Shown here: one piece after another, positions 14,229-20,596 of the stretch
How positions within the stretch are numbered: position 1 is the stretch's first letter
Layout: each line of letters begins with the position of its first letter
From: Chloroflexota bacterium
GTDB taxonomy: Bacteria > Chloroflexota > Anaerolineae > UBA4142
Length of the DNA: 20,596 bases
Reading direction: 5' to 3'
NCBI GenBank assembly: GCA_023380675.1
Contig: JAMCRS010000012.1
Span: 1-20,596 of the forward strand
Notes under the pieces: model-generated
Seen by the model: the letters and a program-made list of their open reading frames with translations, nothing else
Told to the model about the DNA's origin: nothing
Databases searched by the model: none
Made by a program: the position numbers and the translations under genes

Positions 14229-14687
14229 CTATTTCATTCGGCTGGCGTAGTATTCTGGCACCTTGACGCCGGGCCGGGAGAACCATTTCGGTACGTCCAC
14301 GCCGGAATAGAGCAGGATATTGCCCCACGGGTCGAATGCGCCCGTGCGGACAATGACCTTGGCCTTCAGAGCCATCTCCGTCAGGATCTGCTCGTGCGGC
14401 ACCGTCGAATGCTCGCTGTCTTTGAAGATGCGTTTGACCTTTTCCAGAAGCGGCGGATTGTTCTGGGTCATTTCGGCGGCGTACGCGACCTTCTCGGCAA
14501 TAAAGGCCTGGCTGATCGCCGTGAGGACCGTTTCCAGGTCCGGCACATCCTGTACGAGCGCTAGGTCGACCCGCCACGCGTCGTCAGGGATCGGAAATCC
14601 CGCGTCGCAAACGATCATCAGATCGCCGTGGCCCATCGACGCGATGGCGTGAGCAAGCTCTGCATTCAGAATTCGACCGCGATTCAT
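14229..14687 (-). CDS. RbsD/FucU-family sugar pyranase or mutarotase
   Basis: This 152-residue protein starts with the family pattern MNRGRILNAELAHAIASMGHGD, in which His20 is the catalytic histidine of RbsD. CDAGFPIP follows at about 27-34, and it ends with a DPWGNILLYSGV strand. These enzymes interconvert pyranose and furanose forms (RbsD) or anomers (FucU) so that a kinase can use the sugar. It is slightly longer than E. coli RbsD (139). AGGAG lies 8 bases before ATG 14687. Its position in one operon with a ribose-type ABC system and a ribokinase-like enzyme supports sugar work; the actual sugar is unknown. Confidence 0.88.
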   Translation of the reverse strand: MNRGRILNAELAHAIASMGHGDLMIVCDAGFPIPDDAWRVDLALVQDVPDLETVLTAISQAFIAEKVAYAAEMTQNNPPLLEKVKRIFKDSEHSTVPHEQILTEMALKAKVIVRTGAFDPWGNILLYSGVDVPKWFSRPGVKVPEYYASRMK

Positions 14688-14727
14688 GGTGTTTACTCCT
14701 TTTTTAGCGTATTCGAGCCAGACCAAT

Positions 14728-15597
14728 CTAGGCTCGGAGATCAAACAGCTTTGATTCGGCAGATTGGAGCGCCTCCGCATAGTCCCCGCGATAGAGCGCG
14801 CTGAGGTACTGCAAGTAAGAGGGAGTGGCGATCGGCGGCGCCTGCGATTTGGGCTTGACCTGTCGTTCCACCCAGATCGCCTCGAGTACACGCACGCCGG
14901 CCGCGACGGCTTGTACGTATTGCGCTCGCTGCACCGCTGTCGTCGCCGACAGGAACTGCTCCGTCAATTCGGCCAATCGAGTCGTGATCGCTTCGGCCGT
15001 CTTTTCTCCCAGCTCCGGCGAGGCGCTTTGCCGCGGGTCGTCGCCGATGATCCCGTCCAACGGCGCGTTGGCATCGACCTGCTGCAGGTGTACGAGCTCG
15101 GGACGCATGGACCAAAGCAGCGAGGTTTCCCATTTGGCGGCGTGGTCTCCATGATACCCGAGCTCGGTCACGACCTCGAACTCGCCGCCCGCAAAGATGG
15201 TCAAAGGCGTCTGGCGCATGGCCCGCAGCGCGGCGCGCTTGAGCGCGAGGGTCTGCTCGAGGCCGTAGTGCCCGGTGAGTGCCACGACCACACGCAAGCC
15301 CATTGCCGCCAATTGAACCAAGATGTTGTTCGCCAGACTCTCGAACAGTTCCAGGTCGAAACGAAACGTGTATGGGAACGGAACACCGCCCACCGCCCAG
15401 CTCGTCGACGGCAAGAGTATGGCCCCGGTCATCGTCGCGAGACGCTCGCACAAGACGTCCGCTTTTATCGTGTCGAGCCCGACGGGCAGGTGGTAGCTGT
15501 GCCACTCGATCGTGCCGAAGGGGAGGATGGCAGCCGGTTTTTCTGCAATGCACCTTTCAAGCTCGCCGGGAAGCATGTCCCTCATACGGTATATCAT
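14728..15597 (-). CDS. Creatininase-family amidohydrolase
   Basis: This 289-residue protein carries the creatininase metal motif GTIEWHSYHLPVGLDT (28-43), with candidate metal ligands E31, H33, H37 and D42. It also has a TGHYGLE segment (108-114) in place of the usual NGHGGN. Family members hydrolyse cyclic or linear amides (creatinine, formamidopyrimidines, mycofactocin peptide). Nothing here fixes the substrate. The start ATG overlaps the alcohol dehydrogenase stop (ATGA), which indicates coupled translation and argues against the longer frame to 15726. The C-terminal 80 residues extend beyond the core fold. Its role in a sugar/methyl operon is unclear; hydrolysis of a lactam or lactone intermediate is one possibility. 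Confidence 0.85.
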   Translation of the reverse strand: MIYRMRDMLPGELERCIAEKPAAILPFGTIEWHSYHLPVGLDTIKADVLCERLATMTGAILLPSTSWAVGGVPFPYTFRFDLELFESLANNILVQLAAMGLRVVVALTGHYGLEQTLALKRAALRAMRQTPLTIFAGGEFEVVTELGYHGDHAAKWETSLLWSMRPELVHLQQVDANAPLDGIIGDDPRQSASPELGEKTAEAITTRLAELTEQFLSATTAVQRAQYVQAVAAGVRVLEAIWVERQVKPKSQAPPIATPSYLQYLSALYRGDYAEALQSAESKLFDLRA

Positions 15598-16682
15598 ACT
15601 TTGAATCTCACTATCGTGCGGATGCCGGCCGGGGCGTGGTTTGGGGGAAACTGGGCCGGCAGCTGTTCCAGTTCGATTACGTCGGAAAGCAGCTCGTCCA
15701 AGTGTAGCAGGCCACTCAGATACCATTCGACGATCGACGGAAAATCGACGGCGGGGCGCGAGGACCCGTAAATGCAGCCGCGGATCGTTTGCTGCCTGCT
15801 CATGAACGCGCGCGGCTTGAAGGAAAACTCCGCGTCGCGGGCCGACGCCCCGATGAGGGTCAGAACGCCCCCGGGCGCCAGTACCACCAAGGCTTGCTCC
15901 ATCACCTGAGGCACGCCGACCGCTTCAAAGGCGTGGTCGACCCCGCGTCCGTCCGTCAGCTCTAGAATGGCTTGTCCAGGGTCAGCGTGACCTGCATTCA
16001 ACGTGTGCGTGGCACCGAGCGCGTGTGCGAGCTCTAGCTTGGACTGCAGGCGGTCGACGGCGACGATCATGCCCGCGCGTGCCAGACGCGCGCCCTGGAC
16101 CACGTTCAGTCCGATGCCTCCTGCGCCGAAGATCGCGACGCTTTCGCCGGCCTGAACGGCTGCCGTCCGCAATACGGCGCCCACACCCGTCGCGACCGCA
16201 CAACCGATTAAAGCCGCCCGGTCAAGGGGCATGTCGCGTCGGACCGGGACCGCCGCATCCGCCGGAACGACGGCGTACGGGCAGAAGGTGCCGGCGTTGA
16301 GCATCACGTGGAGCGCGCTGCCGTCGAAGCGATGGACTCGCGGCTCCCGGGTCCCTTTAACGCTCTCGCAGAGGTCCTGACGGCCGGCAACGCAGCGACG
16401 GCAGCGGCCGCACGGCACTTTCCAGGAAATCACCACGTGGTCGCCGACGCGAACCGTATCGACGTCCGGGCCGACGGATTCGACAATGCCGGCGCCTTCG
16501 TGTCCCAGCACGATCGGGTAAAAGCGGGCGTCGCGCACGGCGGACACGTCGGTGTGACAAACGCCGCTCGCGAACATTTGGATCCGAACCTCGCCGGCGC
16601 CGGGCTCGTCGACGAGGACCGGCTCCAGTTTGGGCGCGGTCTGCGATCTGTCGAGCACGAAGGCCGGGAGCTCGAGGGGCAT
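15594..16682 (-). CDS. Zinc-dependent alcohol dehydrogenase (MDR family)
   Basis: This 362-residue medium-chain dehydrogenase has catalytic zinc ligands C42 (GVCHTD) and H61/E62 (GHEGAG). Four structural-zinc cysteines are at C91, C94, C97 and C105. A Rossmann motif GAGGIG lies near 178-183, and an acidic residue follows the second strand (AVDRLQ), favouring NAD over NADP. It resembles class III/AdhC-type and aryl-alcohol dehydrogenases. It could oxidise a sugar-derived alcohol or, after demethylation, a small alcohol or hydroxymethyl compound. The ATG at 16682 has GAGAGGA upstream and lies 13 bases after the kinase stop. Confidence 0.92.
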   Translation of the reverse strand: MPLELPAFVLDRSQTAPKLEPVLVDEPGAGEVRIQMFASGVCHTDVSAVRDARFYPIVLGHEGAGIVESVGPDVDTVRVGDHVVISWKVPCGRCRRCVAGRQDLCESVKGTREPRVHRFDGSALHVMLNAGTFCPYAVVPADAAVPVRRDMPLDRAALIGCAVATGVGAVLRTAAVQAGESVAIFGAGGIGLNVVQGARLARAGMIVAVDRLQSKLELAHALGATHTLNAGHADPGQAILELTDGRGVDHAFEAVGVPQVMEQALVVLAPGGVLTLIGASARDAEFSFKPRAFMSRQQTIRGCIYGSSRPAVDFPSIVEWYLSGLLHLDELLSDVIELEQLPAQFPPNHAPAGIRTIVRFKV

Positions 16683-16695
16683 CAGAACGGTCCTC

Positions 16696-17631
16696 TCACT
16701 TGGCGCCGTAGCAATCGGAATACATTCGGTCGACCGCCTCGCGCGCCGGCAGCCCCGGGATGACGCCAAGCTTGGTGCACTCGAGCGCGCCGGCGCAGGA
16801 CGCGAACTCGACCGCCGGAATCAGATCGCGGCCCTCGGCCAACGCGACTGCGAGCGCCGCGTTAAAAGCATCCCCGGCGCCGGTCGTGTCGACAACCTGG
16901 ACCTTGACGCCGGTCACGTGAGTCATGCCGGCATCGCTCAGGACCAGGGCGCCTTCGCCGCCCATCGTCACGACGACATTGCGCACACCGCGCGCCTGCA
17001 GACGCCTGGCGAGGTCCGGCGTCGGAGCCGGATCGTCGGGCGCAAGCCCAAGGAGGATGCGCAATTCCGTCTCGTTCGGCGTCAAATAGTCTACGTTCTT
17101 GAGCACGGCATCGTCAAGCCGGACGGCCGGGGCGGGGTTGAGCAGCGTGCGCACCCCGTGTTGGTGTCCCAGTTCCATCGCACGCGCGGCTGGTTCGACC
17201 GGCAGCTCCAGCACGGACATCACGATATCGCTCTGTGCGATCTGCTCTTCGACCAGGTCTACAGAGTGCCGGTCCATCAGTTTATTCGCGCCCATGTCCA
17301 GGATGATGCCGTTATGGCCTTCCGGGTCGAGTATGATAAATCCGACGCCGGTCGCCGCATCGTGCCGCTTGCGCAGGTAGCGAGTATTGACCTTTTCACG
17401 CGCGTATAACTCGACCGCGATCTCACCCAATTTGTCGTCGCCGATTATGCCGACGAAGTAGGACTCGGCTCCCAACCGCGCGCTGCCGACCGCTTGATTC
17501 GAGCCCTTGCCGCCCGGCCCCATATCAAAATCGGAGCCGAGAAGTGTTTCGCCGAAGATCGGCATGCGGCGGGTGCGCAGAGTCATGCCGACGGCGAAGC
17601 TGCCCACAACCGTGATCAATGGTTTTTTCAT
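16696..17631 (-). CDS. Ribokinase-like PfkB sugar kinase
   Basis: This 311-residue kinase has GGKGSNQA (40-47), an NPAPA motif, a TPNETE motif near 180 and the DTTGAGDAF signature with catalytic Asp254. It phosphorylates a sugar with ATP. In E. coli ribokinase the N-terminal GSINAD carries Asn14 and Asp16, which contact ribose. Here the same positions are Ala13 and Gly15 (GSFAVGM), so the substrate may not be plain ribose. The ATG at 17631 has GGGAGG 6 bases upstream. The gene lies between the RbsA-type ATPase (51-base gap) and the alcohol dehydrogenase. Confidence 0.9.
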   Translation of the reverse strand: MKKPLITVVGSFAVGMTLRTRRMPIFGETLLGSDFDMGPGGKGSNQAVGSARLGAESYFVGIIGDDKLGEIAVELYAREKVNTRYLRKRHDAATGVGFIILDPEGHNGIILDMGANKLMDRHSVDLVEEQIAQSDIVMSVLELPVEPAARAMELGHQHGVRTLLNPAPAVRLDDAVLKNVDYLTPNETELRILLGLAPDDPAPTPDLARRLQARGVRNVVVTMGGEGALVLSDAGMTHVTGVKVQVVDTTGAGDAFNAALAVALAEGRDLIPAVEFASCAGALECTKLGVIPGLPAREAVDRMYSDCYGAK

Positions 17632-17682
17632 CAAACGCCTCCCGAGTGGCTAGGACATCCCGGCGACGCACGCGGCGGCCAA

Positions 17683-19203
17683 TCAGGCCTCGGCAAGGTG
17701 CTCGAGCCGGCCCATAGCGCAGCTGAGAATGGCTTCCTCGCTCGCGTCACGACGGCGGAAATCGCCCGTAATGCGGCCGGCGTGCATGACGAGAATCCGG
17801 TCGCACTGGCCGATCAACTCCGTAAGTTCCGACGAGACGACGACGATCGCCGCGCCCGTCGCGGCCAGGCGCTGGAGAATGCCGTAAATCTCCGCCTTGG
17901 CGCCGACGTCAATACCGCGAGTGGGCTCGTGCAAGAGGAGCACCGATGGATTGGTCGCGAGGCCCCGCGCCAGGATGACCTTTTGCTGATTTCCACCGCT
18001 CAGCGTCCCCATCGATTGAGCGAGCCCCGACGTCCGGATGTCCAATTGCGACACGAACCTGGCGGCGAGCAGCCGCATGGCGGCGCGTCGAACGAGGCCA
18101 ACCTCGCTCACGGCCTTGAGGCTCGCCGCCGCGATATTCTCCAAGACGTTCATGATCAGGAGCGAGCCGGCGCCGCGCCGATCGGCCGGTACCAGCACGA
18201 TCCCTTGCGCGATCGCGGAGGACGGTGCATTGATCGCGGCGCGCTTGCCGTTCACCCGGATCTCGCCGCCGTCGCGTTTGCGCAGGCCAAAGAGGCACTC
18301 GACCAGCTCGTCTTTGCCGGAATCCGGCAGCCCGGCGATGCCGACCGCCTCACCCGCGTGGACCTGGAACGATACCTCGTGCAGCGCGCGGCCGCTCGAC
18401 AAATTGCGCACGTCCAAAACGGCGTTCGCGCCGATCTCCGATTCGATCCTGCGGTCGAACAGCCCTTCGACGGAGCGGCCCACCATCTTTTCGATCAGCG
18501 TCTCTATCGTCGCGGCCTGCCGGTCGATCGTCTCGATCAGCTTGCCATCGCGCAGGACAGAGATCCGGTCGGCGAGGGTCAGGACCTCCTCCAGGCGGTG
18601 GGACACATATATAATGGCGACGCCGTCCTCGCGCAATTGTCGCAGTATGCTGAAAAGGTAAGCGGTCTCTTCCGGCGTCAAGGCGGAGTTGGGTTCGTCA
18701 AGAATGAGCGTAGAGCTCTGCGTCGATATCGCTTTGGCGATCTCGACCAACTGTTGAAGCGCGACGGAAAGTTGCGCGACCGGCTGATTCACGTCGACGT
18801 CTCGAATTCCGAATCGCGCCAGGCCGCTTTGCGCGCTCGCCCGGAATCCACGACGGTCTACGGGCGAGAGGGCCGGACGGGACGCGGCGAAATGCAAGGA
18901 CATATTTTCCGCGATCGTCAGATTCGGGCAAAGCGCGAGCTCCTGGTACACCACGCTGATCCCGAGCTGTTGCGAAACAAATGGATTGGGGATAGTCTGG
19001 CGCTTGCCTTTGTATATGATCGCGCCCGAATCGGGCTGAAGGTCGCCGGCCAGGATATTCATCAGCGTGCTTTTGCCGGCTCCATTCTCGCCGACGACCG
19101 CGTGGATCTCGCCGGGCCAGATCGAAAAGCTGACCTGGTCGAGGGCTCGCACCCCTGGGAATTCCTTCGTGATATTCTGCAATTGGACGATCGGATCTGG
19201 CAT
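17683..19203 (-). CDS. RbsA-type sugar ABC transporter ATPase (two ABC cassettes)
   Basis: This 506-residue protein contains two ATP-binding cassettes, the size of RbsA, XylG or MglA. Cassette 1 has Walker A GENGAGKST (38-46), a Q-loop near 87, signature LSVALQQ (145-151) and Walker B LILDE (166-170). Cassette 2 has a weakened Walker A (GLPDSGKDE, 291-299), a good signature LSGGNQQ (401-407) and LLLHEPTRG with His425 replacing the usual Asp. The asymmetry between cassettes is usual for the family. It drives uptake of a monosaccharide captured by the binding protein upstream. No permease gene follows directly, so RbsC is probably beyond the right edge or elsewhere. The start has only a weak ribosome site. 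Confidence 0.93.
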   Translation of the reverse strand: MPDPIVQLQNITKEFPGVRALDQVSFSIWPGEIHAVVGENGAGKSTLMNILAGDLQPDSGAIIYKGKRQTIPNPFVSQQLGISVVYQELALCPNLTIAENMSLHFAASRPALSPVDRRGFRASAQSGLARFGIRDVDVNQPVAQLSVALQQLVEIAKAISTQSSTLILDEPNSALTPEETAYLFSILRQLREDGVAIIYVSHRLEEVLTLADRISVLRDGKLIETIDRQAATIETLIEKMVGRSVEGLFDRRIESEIGANAVLDVRNLSSGRALHEVSFQVHAGEAVGIAGLPDSGKDELVECLFGLRKRDGGEIRVNGKRAAINAPSSAIAQGIVLVPADRRGAGSLLIMNVLENIAAASLKAVSEVGLVRRAAMRLLAARFVSQLDIRTSGLAQSMGTLSGGNQQKVILARGLATNPSVLLLHEPTRGIDVGAKAEIYGILQRLAATGAAIVVVSSELTELIGQCDRILVMHAGRITGDFRRRDASEEAILSCAMGRLEHLAEA

Positions 19204-19513
19204 CGTTTGAATCTCGATTTCGGACAGTCTATCCAGAGAGACAAGGCTCGCCGCGCTGTGAAGAGGCGGGCGGGTGCTGCCCGCCTTTTCACAGCCCTTC
19301 CCGTCGCTCGTCACGCACCGAACAAGGTACGGGCTCCAATGAATCTGTTTGCGTCAATCACGTGCCCTCGGCATGGAACGCGAAAGCGATATTCCGGGCG
19401 CTCGAAAGCGTGCTGGCGAACGAGTTGCCCGCGCCCTTTGAAGACGACTTGTCGAATCGCATTGCGTGGCACCCATTCGTTCACGCGCGATTCTCAGTCG
19501 GCAAGGCGACGCC
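19204..19513. other. 310-base gap between binding-protein and ATPase genes
   Basis: The gap holds the 16-base hairpin at 19256-19294. Otherwise no minus-strand gene is seen. A plus-strand frame that starts near 19362 shows protein-like composition but runs antisense into the binding-protein gene, so it is more likely a remnant or chance. No promoter was recognised. Confidence 0.45.
19256..19294 (-). terminator. Long hairpin between binding-protein gene and RbsA gene
   Basis: A 16-base stem (19256-19271 with 19279-19294, one G-T pair) closes a 7-base loop. No T-run follows on the minus strand. Hairpins like this after a binding-protein gene often trim or stabilise the upstream mRNA so that more binding protein than ATPase is made. 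That role is inferred. Confidence 0.55.
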
Positions 19514-20596
19514 TTATGGCGCGCTGGTGGGCGTAGGGAGCGCGGCGAGATACTTGTCGATATTCGTCGAGTCGACGACCTCGGCGCCGGTGTCCACGTT
19601 TTGCACCGCTTTGCCGTGGATCGCGTCCACCAAGAGCTTGACGGCGTCGTACCCTTGTTCGTACGGGTTCTGCCCGATCGTCGAGGCAATGTCACCGTCC
19701 TTGACCAACTGCAGGGTCTGCGGCAGCAAGTCAAACCCTACGACCGTCACCTGACCCTTTTTCCCATTGCGCTGCACCCACTGGCCCGCCGCCGGATTCG
19801 AGCAGCACTCGAGCGACAGGATGCCAGTCACGTCAGGATGCGCCAGCATCGCATTCTCGATCGCCGAGTAGATCGCCGCCGGCTCCGTGCCTGTGTTCAC
19901 CGTCTGGACCACCGTGATTCCCGGATATTTCCCCAGGGACTCGCGCGCACCTTTTTCCCGGTCCAGCGACCACTGTGCCGCGGCATCCAGCGTGGTGATC
20001 AAGACCTTGCCGCTTCCGTTCATCTTCTTCGCGATCAGGTCGCCCGCGATCCGGCCGGACTGCACCAGGTCCTGCCCCACGAACGCGAGGCGGTGGCTGG
20101 CCGGGTTATCCGTGTTGAAGGTCACGACCGGCACACCCTCGCCCAACGCCTTGTCGATGACGGGGGCCAGCGCATCGGTGGTCGCCGACGAAACCGCTAG
20201 ACCGTCCACGCCCGACGACATCAGCGTCTCGAGCTCCGCAACCTGTTTGTTCGCATCGGCACCTACCGGACCCACCATCACCGCATCCACGTTCAAATCC
20301 TTGGCGGCCTGGTCCACCCCCGCTTTGATCTGCGGGGCAAAGTCATTCGACACGTCATGATACGAGACCCGAATCATGAGCTTTTTGCCGCTCGACGCAT
20401 CTTGCGCAACCCGATCCGCCAACTTGAACGAGCTGGCGGCGGACGGCGCAGTCGTCGGTTGAGGCGCCGACGTCGGCGAAGTGCCTTGGGCCGTCGGGGT
20501 GGGCGTAGGGAGCGCGGCGAGATACTTGTCGATATTCGTCGAGTCGACGACCTCGGCGCCGGTGTCCACGTTTTGCACCGCTTTGCCGTGGATCGC
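19514..20596 (-). CDS. Ribose-type sugar-binding protein (partial; appears tandemly repeated)
   Basis: The frame is open from the right edge to TAA at 19514 (360 residues seen). A complete Peripla_BP_4 type I binding domain is visible: MIRVSYHDVSNDF, a DANKQVAELETLMSSGVDGL segment, a VPVVTFNTDNP strand and a VVGFDLLPQTL segment. Such proteins capture sugars outside the membrane for an RbsA/RbsC transporter. The first 33 residues in the window (AIHGKAVQNVDTGAEV up to ALPTPT) are identical to the protein's own C-terminus. A Thr/Pro/Ala-rich linker follows, of the sort that normally sits after a lipoprotein signal peptide. So the gene seems to encode at least two tandem binding domains, or the edge is misassembled. 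The true start is outside. Confidence 0.85.
   Translation of the reverse strand, partial: AIHGKAVQNVDTGAEVVDSTNIDKYLAALPTPTPTAQGTSPTSAPQPTTAPSAASSFKLADRVAQDASSGKKLMIRVSYHDVSNDFAPQIKAGVDQAAKDLNVDAVMVGPVGADANKQVAELETLMSSGVDGLAVSSATTDALAPVIDKALGEGVPVVTFNTDNPASHRLAFVGQDLVQSGRIAGDLIAKKMNGSGKVLITTLDAAAQWSLDREKGARESLGKYPGITVVQTVNTGTEPAAIYSAIENAMLAHPDVTGILSLECCSNPAAGQWVQRNGKKGQVTVVGFDLLPQTLQLVKDGDIASTIGQNPYEQGYDAVKLLVDAIHGKAVQNVDTGAEVVDSTNIDKYLAALPTPTSAP
19526..19624. repeat. Direct repeat, copy 1 (99 bases)
   Basis: This copy is base-for-base identical to 20498-20596, offset by 972 bases (324 codons, in frame). It encodes the C-terminal end of the binding domain including the PTPT linker. Identity stops at 19525/20497 on the left; on the right it reaches the window edge. 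Confidence 0.95.
20498..20596. repeat. Direct repeat, copy 2 (99 bases, reaches window edge)
   Basis: This is the second copy of the repeat at 19526-19624. Its full length is unknown because it is cut by the window edge. Confidence 0.95.

Noticed and set aside
14764..15771. 335-codon plus-strand frame
   Set aside because: It lies opposite the creatininase and alcohol dehydrogenase genes and shows no motif of its own.
17494..19536. 680-codon open frame on the plus strand
   Set aside because: It is antisense to the RbsA-type ATPase and the kinase end, whose motifs are unmistakable. Its product is low-complexity Arg/Asp-rich, as expected from the mirror of GC-rich codons.
19362..19754. Plus-strand frame in the gap after the binding-protein gene
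   Set aside because: The first 50 codons look somewhat protein-like, but no ribosome site is seen and the frame runs antisense into the binding-protein gene.

Overview
The window is GC-rich bacterial DNA with tightly packed, often overlapping genes. It contains multi-ferredoxin proteins, an HdrA-type flavoprotein pair, a corrinoid protein and an in-frame UGA that reads as selenocysteine. These point to an anaerobic or microaerophilic bacterium with a selenocysteine system. The Thr/Pro-rich linkers of the exported binding protein and the sugar-transport style would fit Chloroflexota, but this is a weak inference. No rRNA, tRNA, CRISPR array or transposase was seen.

Left arm (1-3449, minus strand): an XRE-cupin regulator, a TusA-like sulfur carrier, an MvhD-like protein that has lost the family's cluster cysteines, an HdrA-like FAD/ferredoxin protein, and the N-terminal 185 residues of a second HdrA that runs off the left edge. 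It looks like an operon for sulfur or electron transfer. HdrB and HdrC are not in view.

Centre (3450-9917, plus strand): a short AT-rich segment carries two back-to-back, overlapping, near-consensus sigma-70 promoters. The plus promoter faces a long run: a NifX/NafY-like protein, a selenocysteine peroxiredoxin (UGA at 4397, with a SECIS hairpin just downstream), a possible 21-residue peptide, a second NifX/NafY-like protein, two ferredoxin-containing MinD-type ATPases, a MIP18-like protein, a radical SAM protein, a thioredoxin-VKOR fusion and a small hypothetical protein. Several of these genes overlap by 4-8 bases. Together they suggest Fe-S or metallocofactor assembly plus thiol/peroxide redox control.

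Middle right (10124-12218, plus strand): an unrecognised exported protein, then a second XRE-cupin regulator that is a clear paralogue of the first. Its promoter shares a 13-base motif with the first regulator's promoter, and it ends in a good intrinsic terminator.

Right arm (12267-20596, minus strand, so read from right to left): a sugar-binding protein (partial, and apparently with a tandem copy), an RbsA-type double ATPase, a ribokinase-like kinase lacking the usual ribose-contact residues, a zinc alcohol dehydrogenase, a creatininase-family hydrolase, an RbsD/FucU-type sugar mutarotase, a URO-D-fold methyltransferase and a corrinoid protein. A sugar uptake and phosphorylation set joined to a corrinoid methyl-transfer pair suggests catabolism of a methylated sugar or sugar-like compound. 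That assignment is inference.
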